A stretch of DNA of 64,000 bases, from assembly GCA_964349675.1 (NCBI GenBank), contig CAYGHD010000002.1, positions 4,757 through 68,756 on the forward strand, written 5' to 3'. Made by a program: the position numbers and the translations under genes. This document shows, one piece after another, positions 37,881 through 46,305 of this stretch. How positions within the stretch are numbered: the stretch's first letter is position 1; every line of letters begins with the position of its first letter. Origin of the DNA: GWA1-54-10 sp964349675. GTDB lineage: Bacteria; Patescibacteriota; Minisyncoccia; Phycocordibacterales; SBAW01. The notes under the pieces were generated by a model. It did no database searches. It saw only the letters and a list, made by a program, of their open reading frames with translations, and was not told the origin of the DNA.

Positions 37881-39722
37881 ATGGGCGGAAACTATTTTGT
37901 TTTGGCGGCAGGCATCACAGCCTTCCTTGGCGTGGTGCCGCTTCTCATCAAGGGGCGGCTCACTGCCGCTGCTGTCCTTGGTGGACTTGCCTTCCTGCTG
38001 CTGTGGCTCCTGTTCTATGCGACGACTCCATCAACAGTATACCCATTCTGGGGGCCGGTCGGATTCTTCTGCATCCTGCTATGGACCATCTGCGCTATCG
38101 TCGACGGCATTCGCGAAAAAAACCCGACCTGGGTCGCAGCTGTGCCGCTTGTCGGTTGCCTTATATGGTTCGGTTCGATGATTGCTGGCTGGTCTGCATT
38201 CAACGCGCAGACGTACGCCACGATGATCGGCCAAATTGAGGAAAGGGTCTGGACACGGGACGTCCAGCCCAAGGATACACGGCACATGATCATGGTCTCG
38301 TCTCCAACGGCGGACTTCCTGGCGAGGAAGGCGGTCGCGCAAGGTGGGACTATCGGCAGCCAATTCAGCCTGGATACCGTCAACGTGCGGCTCCAGCGGG
38401 TCAACGGAGAGCTTGTCTACGTATTTCCGCTCGACTTCAAGGGGTACTCGACCTGGCTCAACTCTTCGGGCGTCCCCGCATACATCATTGTGTACGCGGA
38501 AGACCCTGAGCGTGCGCCGCACCTTGTGACCTTGCCGTCGGAGAAAGCGTTTCGCTATACGCCCGGCGCGTACTTCAGCGCCGACCTGGAAAGGCATATG
38601 CGCAACAATGGCTTCCTCAACGACGGGCTCGACGATTTCCATCTTGAGCTCGACGAAGAGGGAAACCCACTGTGGATCGTGACGACCTACAAACCAAGCG
38701 TGACGTGGTATGGCGCAAAAGTCACTGGCGTCGCGACCATTAACCCGGTCAACGGCGTCATTAACCGGTACAGCGTCGAAAACGCTCCTGCCTGGATCGA
38801 TCGAATCATCCCAAAAGGGTATGTTGAAGACTACCTCGAGTGGCAGGGCGGGCTCTCTGGCGGCTGGCTCAACAGCTGGTGGGGGACGCTCAATGTGACC
38901 AAGCCCGAGCAACCCATCCTCATCTACGGGGCGGACGGCAATATCGAGTTCGTCACCAGCATGACGTCGAGGAATAATAAGGACGACTCGCTTGTCGGCC
39001 TTATGTATACGGACTCCCGAACGGGGAAAACCATCCTCTACAAGGTCAATGGCGGCGCAACTGACGCTGCGATTATGTACGCGGTGAACAAGAACAGCCA
39101 AGTCCAATTTCGTCATCTGACTGCCACGACGCCGCAGATCTACAACGTCTACGGCAGTATGGCAGCGGTGGTGCCGCTGGTAAACGCTACCGGCGCCTTC
39201 CAAGGTGTCGCCATCGTGTCGGTGTTGAACGTCCAAGATGTCGCAGTCGGTGCCACTCCGGTGGAAGCGCTGCGAAACTATCAGACGCTCGCTTCCCGGC
39301 AAGGGCAGCAGGTGGCACTCCAGAAGAGCGCGGATGTGAAGCAGCTGACGGGCGTGATAGATCGCATCCGCCAGGATGTCGGCTCGAACGGCGGACCATA
39401 CCTCTTCCATGTTGAGGGGGTGCCGCGGATCTTCATGGCTTCCAGCCAGGAATACTCAAAATTGCCGCTCACGCAGGTCGGCGATTCCGTGACTATCGAA
39501 TATGTCGCCTCCGGCGAGGAGACCGTGCCCGTCCTTCGGTTCGACAATCTTTCTCTGCCACTCGACAAGACTGAGATGCAACAGGAAGTCGAGCGGGCGG
39601 CAGCGGCGCGGATTGCCGCTGAAGGTACCCGCAGAGCCGAGAAGAGTCTCGTCGACCAGCTCAAAGGGATGTCTCCAGACAAACTGAAACAGCTTGAACA
39701 GCTGCTGCGTCAGACTCAGTAA
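37881..39722 (+). CDS. Large polytopic membrane protein with extracytoplasmic domain, unknown
   Basis: 613 aa from the ATG at 37881, which has AAAGGAG 8 nt upstream. Four hydrophobic helices lie within the first 110 residues (FVLAAGITAFLGVVPLLI, AAAVLGGLAFLLLWLLFYA, WGPVGFFCILLWTICAIV, WVAAVPLVGCLIWFGSMIAG). A roughly 480-residue domain follows, with a PepSY-like pattern (VTGVATINPVNGVINRYSVE) and repeated beta segments, then a charged coiled C-terminus (EMQQEVERAAAARIAAEGTR, DKLKQLEQLLRQ). Codon use is much more G/C-ending than in its neighbours (many ...GTC, ...ATC), which suggests recent transfer. A TTGACA at 37775-37780 lies upstream, and a strong terminator follows. Confidence 0.75.
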   Translation: MGGNYFVLAAGITAFLGVVPLLIKGRLTAAAVLGGLAFLLLWLLFYATTPSTVYPFWGPVGFFCILLWTICAIVDGIREKNPTWVAAVPLVGCLIWFGSMIAGWSAFNAQTYATMIGQIEERVWTRDVQPKDTRHMIMVSSPTADFLARKAVAQGGTIGSQFSLDTVNVRLQRVNGELVYVFPLDFKGYSTWLNSSGVPAYIIVYAEDPERAPHLVTLPSEKAFRYTPGAYFSADLERHMRNNGFLNDGLDDFHLELDEEGNPLWIVTTYKPSVTWYGAKVTGVATINPVNGVINRYSVENAPAWIDRIIPKGYVEDYLEWQGGLSGGWLNSWWGTLNVTKPEQPILIYGADGNIEFVTSMTSRNNKDDSLVGLMYTDSRTGKTILYKVNGGATDAAIMYAVNKNSQVQFRHLTATTPQIYNVYGSMAAVVPLVNATGAFQGVAIVSVLNVQDVAVGATPVEALRNYQTLASRQGQQVALQKSADVKQLTGVIDRIRQDVGSNGGPYLFHVEGVPRIFMASSQEYSKLPLTQVGDSVTIEYVASGEETVPVLRFDNLSLPLDKTEMQQEVERAAAARIAAEGTRRAEKSLVDQLKGMSPDKLKQLEQLLRQTQ

Positions 39723-39744
39723 TCTTCCAAATCCGGATTTCCGG

Positions 39745-39772
39745 TACCCCGCAGAGTTTTCTCTGCGGGGTA
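39745..39772 (+). terminator. Terminator
   Basis: TACCCCGCAGAG / CTCTGCGGGGTA with TTTT loop, followed by TTTTC. Confidence 0.92.
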
Positions 39773-39824
39773 TTTTCTTATATACAAAATATTTTTCTAA
39801 CTTTGCTATACTTATGTAACTAGT

Positions 39825-40307
39825 ATGAGCAAATATGTAATAGCAATTGTGGGTGTTGTGGCTCTGGGCCTGGCGGCTTGGTATGTGTATGCACCACAGC
39901 CGCAGACACAGGGTACAGACGTTAAACTCTATTTTTATAACCCGGCGCTCGACCAGGGCCCCGGCGGGGTGCAATGCAGCGCCCAGGGCCTTGTTGCGGT
40001 GTCGCGAGTTATTCCACACACTGCCACCCCTCTTGCTGACGCGGTACGGTTGCTTTTGCAGGGCGAGATTTCTAGTGCAGAGCGGGCGGCCGGTATCGAA
40101 AGCGAATTCCCACTCCAAGGCCTTACACTTGCCAGCGCCGCTACTTCGGATGGGGTTGCGACGCTTACTTTTAGTGACCCGCAAAATAAAACGGGCGGCG
40201 GTTCTTGCCGAGTCGCTATTTTATGGGCTCAAATTGAGGCGACTGCAAAACAATTTCCAACAGTAACCCGCGTGCGCTTTCTGCCGGAGGAGTTATTCCA
40301 ACCTTAG
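39825..40307 (+). CDS. GerMN-domain secreted protein
   Basis: 160 aa. N-terminal membrane anchor (VIAIVGVVALGLAAWYVYA), then a GerMN domain: VKLYFYNPALDQGPGGVQCS, VSRVIPHTATPLADAVRLLL, LTLASAATSDGVATLTFSD, and VRFLPEELF at the end. GerMN domains occur in cell-surface proteins of sporulation and germination in Firmicutes and are widespread in CPR; the ligand is unknown. TATACT at 39807-39812 lies 12 nt before the start. Confidence 0.82.
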   Translation: MSKYVIAIVGVVALGLAAWYVYAPQPQTQGTDVKLYFYNPALDQGPGGVQCSAQGLVAVSRVIPHTATPLADAVRLLLQGEISSAERAAGIESEFPLQGLTLASAATSDGVATLTFSDPQNKTGGGSCRVAILWAQIEATAKQFPTVTRVRFLPEELFQP

Positions 40308-40323
40308 CGGTGGACATCCCAGG

Positions 40324-40343
40324 CCTTCGCGTTTTTGTGAGGG
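40324..40343 (+). terminator. Terminator of GerMN gene
   Basis: CCTTCGCG / TGTGAGGG stem (with G-T pairs), then TCTTTTTTT. Confidence 0.65.
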
Positions 40344-40454
40344 TCTTTTTTTAATTCCGCACTCAACGCTGTGGGTTGCATTTGCGCATAAAACAGTGAA
40401 GTATAGTGACTGGACTTGCCGTACACTGTCGGCGCACGGTACAGTGGTGAACAT

Positions 40455-41231
40455 ATGACAGAGAAAGAAACAACGATGATCAACACCCCGGATGCTCACG
40501 GAATGGGCGACGCATATGATGCGTTTGCTGCTGCGTTTGGCGAAGCAGACAAGCTGCCAACATGGCTGTTTGTCGGCAAACCGGCGATGGAAGATTTGCT
40601 GCAGCCGTATTTGAAACCAGAAACGCGCTGTCTTGATTTCGGCTCTGCGAGCGCGCGGGTTGAAAATGGAGTGCTGCTTCCTCAAGGGGTCTTGCCGCAA
40701 AACATCACTGGCGTTGAGATCAGTCCCGATCAAGTCAAAATGGCGCAAGTGCGCATCCCGGGCGCGCGCTTTTTGGTTGGCGATGTTGCCGACCCGTCGC
40801 TGCTCAGTGATGAGTCTGGCACATACGACGTCGTATTTTCACACATGGTCTTTGAACACTTGGACGATGAGCAGCTGGCGCGCGCCTGCGCAAATGCCTA
40901 CCGGCTGTTGCGGCCGGGCGGCACCTTTGCCTTTGTGGTTACGCACCCAGACAAAATGACTGACCTGGACGGCAATCTGGTTACCACCTTTGGGCCGTTT
41001 ATGACTACGGCACCGTGGGGAGGCGAACTTCACAATTGGCGACGCAGCTTGGCAGATACCGAGCGTCTGGTGCGCGGTGCGGGGTTTGTGGACTACGTCG
41101 CCAGTGAAGTCCAATTTCCAGAGCATCCGCCAGCAGGCCTGAGTGATGCTGACAATGCTGCGTTTACCGCCGCTGCCGCAAAATACCGCAAATACCCAGC
41201 CATTCGTCTTGCTGTGCAAGCAAAGCGATAG
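40455..41231 (+). CDS. Class I SAM-dependent methyltransferase
   Basis: 258 aa from the ATG at 40455. Motif I is CLDFGSASARVENG, in place of the common GxGxG; motif II is NITGVEISPDQVKMAQ; VGDVADPSLL and TYDVVFSHMVFEHLDDEQL are the SAM-adenine and post-II motifs; LLRPGGTFAFVVTHPD is motif III. The substrate is not evident (small molecule or lipid possible). TACAGT 9 nt before the start is the possible -10. A terminator follows. Confidence 0.85.
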   Translation: MTEKETTMINTPDAHGMGDAYDAFAAAFGEADKLPTWLFVGKPAMEDLLQPYLKPETRCLDFGSASARVENGVLLPQGVLPQNITGVEISPDQVKMAQVRIPGARFLVGDVADPSLLSDESGTYDVVFSHMVFEHLDDEQLARACANAYRLLRPGGTFAFVVTHPDKMTDLDGNLVTTFGPFMTTAPWGGELHNWRRSLADTERLVRGAGFVDYVASEVQFPEHPPAGLSDADNAAFTAAAAKYRKYPAIRLAVQAKR

Positions 41232-41238
41232 TGGTTTG

Positions 41239-41269
41239 CCGCCGCTCCTTCCAAGTTATGAGGGGGCGG
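41239..41269 (+). terminator. Terminator of methyltransferase gene
   Basis: CCGCC..CTCC / GGGG..GGCGG stem and TTTTCTTTTTT tail. Confidence 0.8.
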
Positions 41270-41303
41270 TTTTCTTTTTTCAAACATCTTTTGTGCTAGG
41301 TAG

Positions 41304-41309
41304 TATACT
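41304..41309 (+). promoter_or_regulatory. -10 box of DUF2585 gene
   Basis: TATACT, 6 nt before the ATG at 41316. Confidence 0.55.
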
Positions 41310-41315
41310 GAAGGC

Positions 41316-41879
41316 ATGACATTCTCTTGGCGCATGGCTCTTGGTGTAGCGGTTGGGCTCGTGGCTGCACAAGTGTTGGTGCTCTATTTGCTTGGCCAAC
41401 CATGGCTGTGCTCTTGCGGGTACGTCAAACTGTGGGAGGGGATGATCTTCTCCGTCGGCAACTCACAGCATATAAGCGACTGGTATACATTTTCACACAT
41501 CATCCACGGGTTTGTTTTTTATGCCGTGCTTACATACTTTTTTCCTCGAGTGCCGATGTTGTGGCGTCTTGCCTTGGCGCTCGGGCTCGAGGTCGGCTGG
41601 GAGATTATGGAAAACACGCCCTGGGTTATTAATCAGTATCGAGAGCAGGCCTTGGCGGCAGGGTATACGGGTGACAGTATTCTTAACTCGCTGTCGGACA
41701 CCCTCGCTATGCTCGCGGGGTTTTTGTTGGCTTGGCGGTTGCCGGTGTGGCTTACGGTTGCTTTTGCAATAGGTATGGAGCTGTTTGTGGGATACGCAGT
41801 GCACGACAACTTGGCGCTTAATATACTCAATTTCATCTATCAGTTTGATGCTATTGTCCGCTGGCAAAGCGGTGCATAA
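41316..41879 (+). CDS. DUF2585/UPF0314 membrane protein
   Basis: 187 aa with about five membrane segments. Family motifs are well kept: LCSCGYVKLWEGMIFSVGNS, QHISDWYTFSHIIHGFVFYA, EVGWEIMENTPWVINQYRE, and GYTGDSILNSLSDTLAMLAG. The biochemical role of UPF0314 is unknown; most known members are proteobacterial, so its presence here may reflect transfer. The next membrane-protein gene starts 8 bp downstream. Confidence 0.88.
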   Translation: MTFSWRMALGVAVGLVAAQVLVLYLLGQPWLCSCGYVKLWEGMIFSVGNSQHISDWYTFSHIIHGFVFYAVLTYFFPRVPMLWRLALALGLEVGWEIMENTPWVINQYREQALAAGYTGDSILNSLSDTLAMLAGFLLAWRLPVWLTVAFAIGMELFVGYAVHDNLALNILNFIYQFDAIVRWQSGA

Positions 41880-41886
41880 TGCTTCT

Positions 41887-42594
41887 ATGACGCATCATAT
41901 GACTAACCCGATGCCCGCATTGCTGGGTAAGGTAACAGCACTCTGGGCAGCTGCAAACGTCGGCTATTTTGTCATATTTCCGGTGTTTGGCTATGATGCA
42001 AGCTATAACGCGTCGCCTTGGATACTCACAGGATATTTTTTACTGTGGGCAGCAGTGAGTGTGTGGGTATTTTGGGAGCTACTCAGTCCACATTTCGCGG
42101 TTGACTCTTGGCTCTGGCTGTATGGGGCGCTCTGTCTGGTCTCTGCCGGAGTTATGTTTGGGCTGCTCTACTTTTTTTCTTTGCTCCAGGCGCTGCATGG
42201 CCCGGCTTTGGCACCCTATACCGACTTACTGCTTGCAACGCCGTGGTACTTTCTTCCTAAAGCGGCTGAGATATTGGTGCAGCAGGTGCTGATTACGGCG
42301 CTCGTATTCGGACTGTATATGCACTGTAAGTCATTAAAAAAAGTGATGCTGCGCTACAGCCTGCTGTTTGGCGGCGGGCACGTCATACTTTTTTTACTCA
42401 GCAATGCACCCACGCCGCATGCCAGCGCCATGACCTTGGCTGCGCTGCTATCTGGGCTTGTGTTTCCGTATCTACTGTTGCGGGTGAGGGGAGGGTTTAT
42501 TTATAGCTACCTTATCCATTTTGTGTTTTATCTAGTCCTAGCCCTCGTGCTCCACACCTGGCCGCCCGCGGGGTATAGTGTTGGCTTGTTGTAA
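41887..42594 (+). CDS. Polytopic membrane protein, unknown
   Basis: 235 aa from the ATG at 41887, with seven or so hydrophobic helices (VTALWAAANVGYFVIFPVFG, WILTGYFLLWAAVSVWVFW, WLYGALCLVSAGVMFGLLYF, YSYLIHFVFYLVLALVLHTW). The arrangement resembles CPBP-type intramembrane proteins, but I cannot find the diagnostic EExxR motif, so no function is given. Follows DUF2585 closely and is probably co-transcribed. Confidence 0.65.
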   Translation: MTHHMTNPMPALLGKVTALWAAANVGYFVIFPVFGYDASYNASPWILTGYFLLWAAVSVWVFWELLSPHFAVDSWLWLYGALCLVSAGVMFGLLYFFSLLQALHGPALAPYTDLLLATPWYFLPKAAEILVQQVLITALVFGLYMHCKSLKKVMLRYSLLFGGGHVILFLLSNAPTPHASAMTLAALLSGLVFPYLLLRVRGGFIYSYLIHFVFYLVLALVLHTWPPAGYSVGLL

Positions 42595-42598
42595 ATAT

Positions 42599-42859
42599 AT
42601 GCAGAAAAAACTTTCTCCAAAAAAGACCAGTTATAAGGAAGTGATGAAAGTCCGAGTCAAGGCTGGAGCAAAACACGAGTCTGTGCAGCGCGTAGGCACC
42701 ACCTTCATTATCGCCGTCAAAGAGCCTGCTGCAGAAAATAGGGCTAACCTCCGTGTGCGCGAAGTGCTCTCGGCAGAGCTTATGGTGCCTTTTGCTCAGG
42801 TGCGGCTCGTGTCGGGCCATCATAAGCCAAACAAGATGTTTGAAATTATCCGCTCCTGA
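42599..42859 (+). CDS. DUF167 (YggU) family protein
   Basis: 86 aa. Core matches DUF167: MKVRVKAGAKHESVQRVGTT, IIAVKEPAAENRANLRVREV and VRLVSGHHKPNKMFEI (K-x-x-P-A-x-x-G/N-x-A-N, SGxxxxxK). Small alpha/beta protein of unknown function. An internal ATG at 42644 matches the usual family start, so the first 15 residues may not be made. Confidence 0.82.
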   Translation: MQKKLSPKKTSYKEVMKVRVKAGAKHESVQRVGTTFIIAVKEPAAENRANLRVREVLSAELMVPFAQVRLVSGHHKPNKMFEIIRS

Positions 42860-42873
42860 TTCATACTAGAGGT

Positions 42874-43224
42874 ATGCATTACAACATCAAAGGTACCGGT
42901 TTGGCAGTAAGTGACGAAATTCGCTCATATATTGAAAAACGCTTACCAACGATAGAAAAGTATACCAGCGACGCTGATGCTCGGGTGGATATTGAGCTCG
43001 AGTATTTAAAAGATGAGGCAAAAATGTATCGCGCAGAGCTGATGTTCCATACGGTGCGCTCTGCGTCCATGCGTAGCGAGGCGCGCGGGGCCACGCTCCA
43101 TGAGTCTATCGACATTGCCATAGGAGACTTGTCTCGAGAGCTTTCGCAGCATAAGAAAAAGCGTCGAGATATATTCCGCCGCGGCGCAGCAAAGGTTAAG
43201 GCTGTGTTGCGGGGTTGGTACTAG
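42874..43224 (+). CDS. hpf: Ribosome hibernation promoting factor (HPF/RaiA family)
   Basis: 116 aa, the short form. MHYNIKGTGLAVSDEIRSYI and KRLPTIEKYTSDADARVDIE match the beta-alpha start, and GATLHESIDIAIGDLSRELS the conserved second helix, followed by a basic tail (KKKRRDIFRRG). It binds the 30S subunit and stores or protects idle ribosomes. CATACT box 6 nt before the ATG. Its end overlaps the convergent fmt gene by 4 bp. Confidence 0.9.
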   Translation: MHYNIKGTGLAVSDEIRSYIEKRLPTIEKYTSDADARVDIELEYLKDEAKMYRAELMFHTVRSASMRSEARGATLHESIDIAIGDLSRELSQHKKKRRDIFRRGAAKVKAVLRGWY

Positions 43225-44081
43225 CCAAGATACTGCGCATAATCCATCTCACTCTTTCCTTCAGGGATAACGCGGATAATAACCAACTTTCCGTCTTCAA
43301 TAGACGCATCCGTCACAATAAGTCGCGTATTGTTGTGGAAAAAGTGCGCACGGGGGCTTTTGTCGAACGCGCGGATTTTGAGCAGCTCAGCGCGCGGGTC
43401 GCCCAAGGGGTCAATAAGTGCATCTTCTGAAGAAAATTTTTTGGTGTATGTGGCAGCAATCTCATTCTGTGGTTCTGCAGGTATCTCGCCAGAAATCCAG
43501 GGTTCAAGGGTCTCCGCCAGCAGGGTGCCTCCTTCTGCAGCTAAAAATGTTTCAAACGCGCTGCCTTTTGGAGGCCAGCCGCCTTCTCCCGTATCTTCAT
43601 CCACCTCAATCCGTGCTTGGGCAACAATGGGTCCGGCATCCATTTTTTCGGTGAGCTGCATAATCGTTACCCCGGTAGTGCGCTCATCTGCCAATATGGC
43701 AGAGAGTACCGGGGATGGTCCGCGGAACTTCGGTAAGAGTGATGGGTGTACGTTGAGCGTGCCGCGTCGCGGCAGATCAAGAATATGTTTTGGGATCAGT
43801 TTGCCGTACATGGCCACCACAAACACATCCCAGTCTGTGTTTTCTATCGCAGCAAGAAAGTCGGCATCTGCAAGCGTTTCGGGTGTGCACACATCAATCC
43901 CTTGTTTTTCACCCCATGCTTTTGCGGGGGAGGGTGTGGTCACCAGGCCGCGGCCTTTTGGTTTGTCTGGCGCGGTGACGATGAGCGCCGGCTTGTAGCC
44001 GCGCGCATACAGCGCTTCAAGCACGGTGACCGAAAGATCGGGGGTGCCAAAGAATACAAAGAGTGGTTTTTTTACGCTCAT
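43221..44081 (-). CDS. fmt: Methionyl-tRNA formyltransferase
   Basis: 286 aa. Formylates initiator Met-tRNA using 10-formyl-THF. FFGTPDLSVTVLEAL begins the Rossmann fold, the catalytic region is LNVHPSLLPKFRGPSPVLSA (Asn, His of the family), GVTIMQLTEKMDAGPIVAQ follows with the catalytic Asp, and a shortened C-terminal OB domain closes it. It sits 3 bp after def, the usual deformylase/formyltransferase pair. Confidence 0.93.
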   Translation of the reverse strand: MSVKKPLFVFFGTPDLSVTVLEALYARGYKPALIVTAPDKPKGRGLVTTPSPAKAWGEKQGIDVCTPETLADADFLAAIENTDWDVFVVAMYGKLIPKHILDLPRRGTLNVHPSLLPKFRGPSPVLSAILADERTTGVTIMQLTEKMDAGPIVAQARIEVDEDTGEGGWPPKGSAFETFLAAEGGTLLAETLEPWISGEIPAEPQNEIAATYTKKFSSEDALIDPLGDPRAELLKIRAFDKSPRAHFFHNNTRLIVTDASIEDGKLVIIRVIPEGKSEMDYAQYLG

Positions 44082-44084
44082 AGG

Positions 44085-44597
44085 TTATATCGCCTGGTCG
44101 TCATGCAGCTCGACTGTTTTGTCAGTGTAGAGGATACCTTCCAAATGGTCATACTCATGCTGGAAGATATGCGCCAGCAACCCAGAGCCTTGATACGTAA
44201 AATAATTGCCAGCACTATCTTGCGCGCGGACGGACGCTTTTTCGTGCCGAGATACGCTGCCGTATTTGCCGCGCACCGACAAACAGCCTTCAGCTAAATC
44301 CTTCTTCTTTTTTGAAAGGCGCATGATCTCTGGGTTGATGAATATCTTGTTTGGTACTGCAGGCTGCTCCTCGTTTTTCTTGGAGGTCTCAAATGCTTTG
44401 TTGGCGACCACAAAGATGCGTTTTGATACACCAATTTGCGGCGCAGCAATGGCGACGCCAAATTTTTCTTTTGCGAGCGCGCGCTCCATTTTTCGGATAA
44501 TCGCAATAAGCGCTTTTGAACCAAACTCGGCTTGGGTTACTGGCGCAGCTTTTTTGCGCAGCACCGGAGCGCCCGTCTGGACAATAAGGTCTTTCAT
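44085..44597 (-). CDS. def: Peptide deformylase
   Basis: 170 aa from the ATG at 44597. Removes formyl groups from new proteins. All three motifs occur: GVAIAAPQIG (motif 1, first G-L replaced by V-A-I), EGCLSVRG with the metal cysteine, and HEYDHLEG with two metal histidines and catalytic Glu. A Lys-rich loop (SKKNEEQP) is inserted. Operon with fmt. TATTTT 8 nt before the start may be the -10 box. Confidence 0.94.
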   Translation of the reverse strand: MKDLIVQTGAPVLRKKAAPVTQAEFGSKALIAIIRKMERALAKEKFGVAIAAPQIGVSKRIFVVANKAFETSKKNEEQPAVPNKIFINPEIMRLSKKKKDLAEGCLSVRGKYGSVSRHEKASVRAQDSAGNYFTYQGSGLLAHIFQHEYDHLEGILYTDKTVELHDDQAI

Positions 44598-44651
44598 GTT
44601 CCTACAAAATACGCTGTTTTTGCCAAAAAAGAAAGGTCGGGGAGGGTTTGC

Positions 44652-44657
44652 TATACT
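44652..44657 (+). promoter_or_regulatory. -10 box of gene at 44667
   Basis: TATACT, 9 nt before the ATG. Confidence 0.5.
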
Positions 44658-44666
44658 GATTGGGAC

Positions 44667-44999
44667 ATGAAGCACATAAGCGCGCATAGTATTTCCGCCG
44701 CAGAGAAAAAAAGCCGCGCAACCGAGCGCGGTGAGCTGATGGAATATTTTCTTAAAAAACTCAATCAAGCACGGGTGCAAGATGGTTTGGCGCCGATGAC
44801 CATGGGGCGCATCGCCCGGCTGCTGATGGCGACTCCGACCAAAGATCTATACTATCTGCAAACAGTCTGCGACCGAGCGCCGCATTTTTCAAAAAAGTTT
44901 TGGTGGGAGGTAAATCCTAAGAAGCATGATCCTCAAACACAGCAACTGACGCCCCCAAAGAAGAGAGTTTGGAAGCAAGCCCCTCGTAGCCTCGATTAA
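44667..44999 (+). CDS. Unknown small protein overlapping murA antisense
   Basis: 110 aa, basic, soluble. N-terminal half is helical (AEKKSRATERGELMEYFLKK), the middle (MTMGRIARLLMATPTKDLYY) resembles a helix-turn-helix-like core but no clear family fits. The last 83 bp overlap the 3' end of murA on the other strand. Leaderless-type -10 supports real expression. Confidence 0.6.
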   Translation: MKHISAHSISAAEKKSRATERGELMEYFLKKLNQARVQDGLAPMTMGRIARLLMATPTKDLYYLQTVCDRAPHFSKKFWWEVNPKKHDPQTQQLTPPKKRVWKQAPRSLD

Positions 45000-46236
45000 T
45001 ACTATATATATTGCGCAATATCGACGTACCTGGCGCCGCAAGCATTGCAATGAGCAGTATGGTTGCGGGGCGGAGTGCTGGCGGGCAGGTTAAGTCGCCT
45101 GCATGAAGTGGCGTTTTACCGGTCACAAAGATGCGGTGCGGGTCGGCAAGGAGCGTCTGTCCGCCCAGTTTATCGAGTTCGGTAAAGTACAGTGCGCGTT
45201 TTTCATATGCCCAGTCGTGTATGAGCGTTGTGCCCTCTGCTTGTGTTGCAATGACTGCAAAAAATGGCAAGTTGTCGATGTTGAGCCCAGGGTAGGGGCG
45301 TCCGTAGAGTTTTTCGGGGCTGGCAACCAACGCGCTTGGCAGTGTTTCAATATCAGCCAAGGCGACGTGGCCATCTTCGCTTGTGTAGCGTTTAAGGAGT
45401 TTGTACTGAAAGCCCATTTTTTCGAGCTTGAGCAACTCGAGCTCCAAAAAGTTGATAGGGCAGCGCTCAATGGTGATTTGAGATTGGGTGACGATCGCTG
45501 CTGCCAAAAAAAACATCGCATCAGTCGGGTCTTCGTGTATCGTAAACGTGATGTCTTGATTGATATCTTTTTTGCCGCGTACCACGAGCGTTGTAGTACC
45601 GACGCCCTCTATCGAAACACCGAGTGCTTGGAGAAAAAAGCATGCGTCCTGCACTTGGTAGTTTGCCGACGCGTATTTAATGGTGCTCTCACCGTCGATG
45701 CCCGCTGCAGCCAAAAGCGCGTTGATGGTTGCTGTGTCGCCCGACTCATACATAATGACTTCGCTTGGCACAAGGCCTTTGTGCGATACTTCCCAGAAAT
45801 TGTCTGTTGTCTCAATGTTGACGCCAAATTTTTCAAGCGCATAGAGGTGCGGGCGTACCGTGCGGCTCCCCAGTTTGCATCCACCTGCCTGCGGCAGTTT
45901 AAAAGCGTTCATGCGATGGATGAGCGCGCCGGTAAACATCAAAATGCTACGTGTTTTTTCTGCAGCGATTTTGTCTATGGTGGTGAGGTCGATGGTTTGA
46001 GGCGGGGTAATGACCACGTCGCCGCCCTGCCAAACTACCGACACGCCGACGCTCTGCAGCACTTCGATGATGCGGTTCACTTCTTCAATCTTTGGCATGT
46101 GTTTGAGCGTCGTAGTGCCGCGGTTGATGAACGACGCGCATAAAAGTGCAACCGCACCGTTTTTTGATGAATTTATCTCTATGGTGCCATGGAGCTGCTT
46201 GCCGCCCTCGATGCGGAAGTTGAGTGTTGGTTTCAT
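44917..46236 (-). CDS. murA: UDP-N-acetylglucosamine 1-carboxyvinyltransferase
   Basis: 439 aa from the ATG at 46236 (GGAGAGGT just upstream). Transfers enolpyruvate from PEP to UDP-GlcNAc, first committed step of peptidoglycan. N-terminal INSSKNGAVALLCA carries the substrate Lys-Asn; the active-site cysteine is in LPQAGGCKLGSRTVRPH; C-terminal NIYSINRGYEGLASKLSSLG is typical. The loop cysteine means it should be fosfomycin-sensitive by known family rules. Confidence 0.94.
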   Translation of the reverse strand: MKPTLNFRIEGGKQLHGTIEINSSKNGAVALLCASFINRGTTTLKHMPKIEEVNRIIEVLQSVGVSVVWQGGDVVITPPQTIDLTTIDKIAAEKTRSILMFTGALIHRMNAFKLPQAGGCKLGSRTVRPHLYALEKFGVNIETTDNFWEVSHKGLVPSEVIMYESGDTATINALLAAAGIDGESTIKYASANYQVQDACFFLQALGVSIEGVGTTTLVVRGKKDINQDITFTIHEDPTDAMFFLAAAIVTQSQITIERCPINFLELELLKLEKMGFQYKLLKRYTSEDGHVALADIETLPSALVASPEKLYGRPYPGLNIDNLPFFAVIATQAEGTTLIHDWAYEKRALYFTELDKLGGQTLLADPHRIFVTGKTPLHAGDLTCPPALRPATILLIAMLAAPGTSILRNIYSINRGYEGLASKLSSLGASVAVFEDHAS

Positions 46237-46305
46237 ACCTCTCCAGGGTAGCACAGATGAGCAATAGTTTGAAAAAGGGGAGAAACCACAGTACCATTGC
46301 TAGTA

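Noticed and set aside
38079..39410. 443-aa minus-strand open frame
   Set aside because: Exact antisense of the GC-rich membrane protein gene; rich in Arg/His/Val without motifs. It follows from the codon bias of the sense gene.
41887..42594. CPBP intramembrane protease
   Set aside because: Topology is suggestive but the EExxR and later His motifs are not present.
45103..46143. 346-aa plus-strand open frame
   Set aside because: Antisense of murA, Cys- and Phe-rich with no motif; a shadow.
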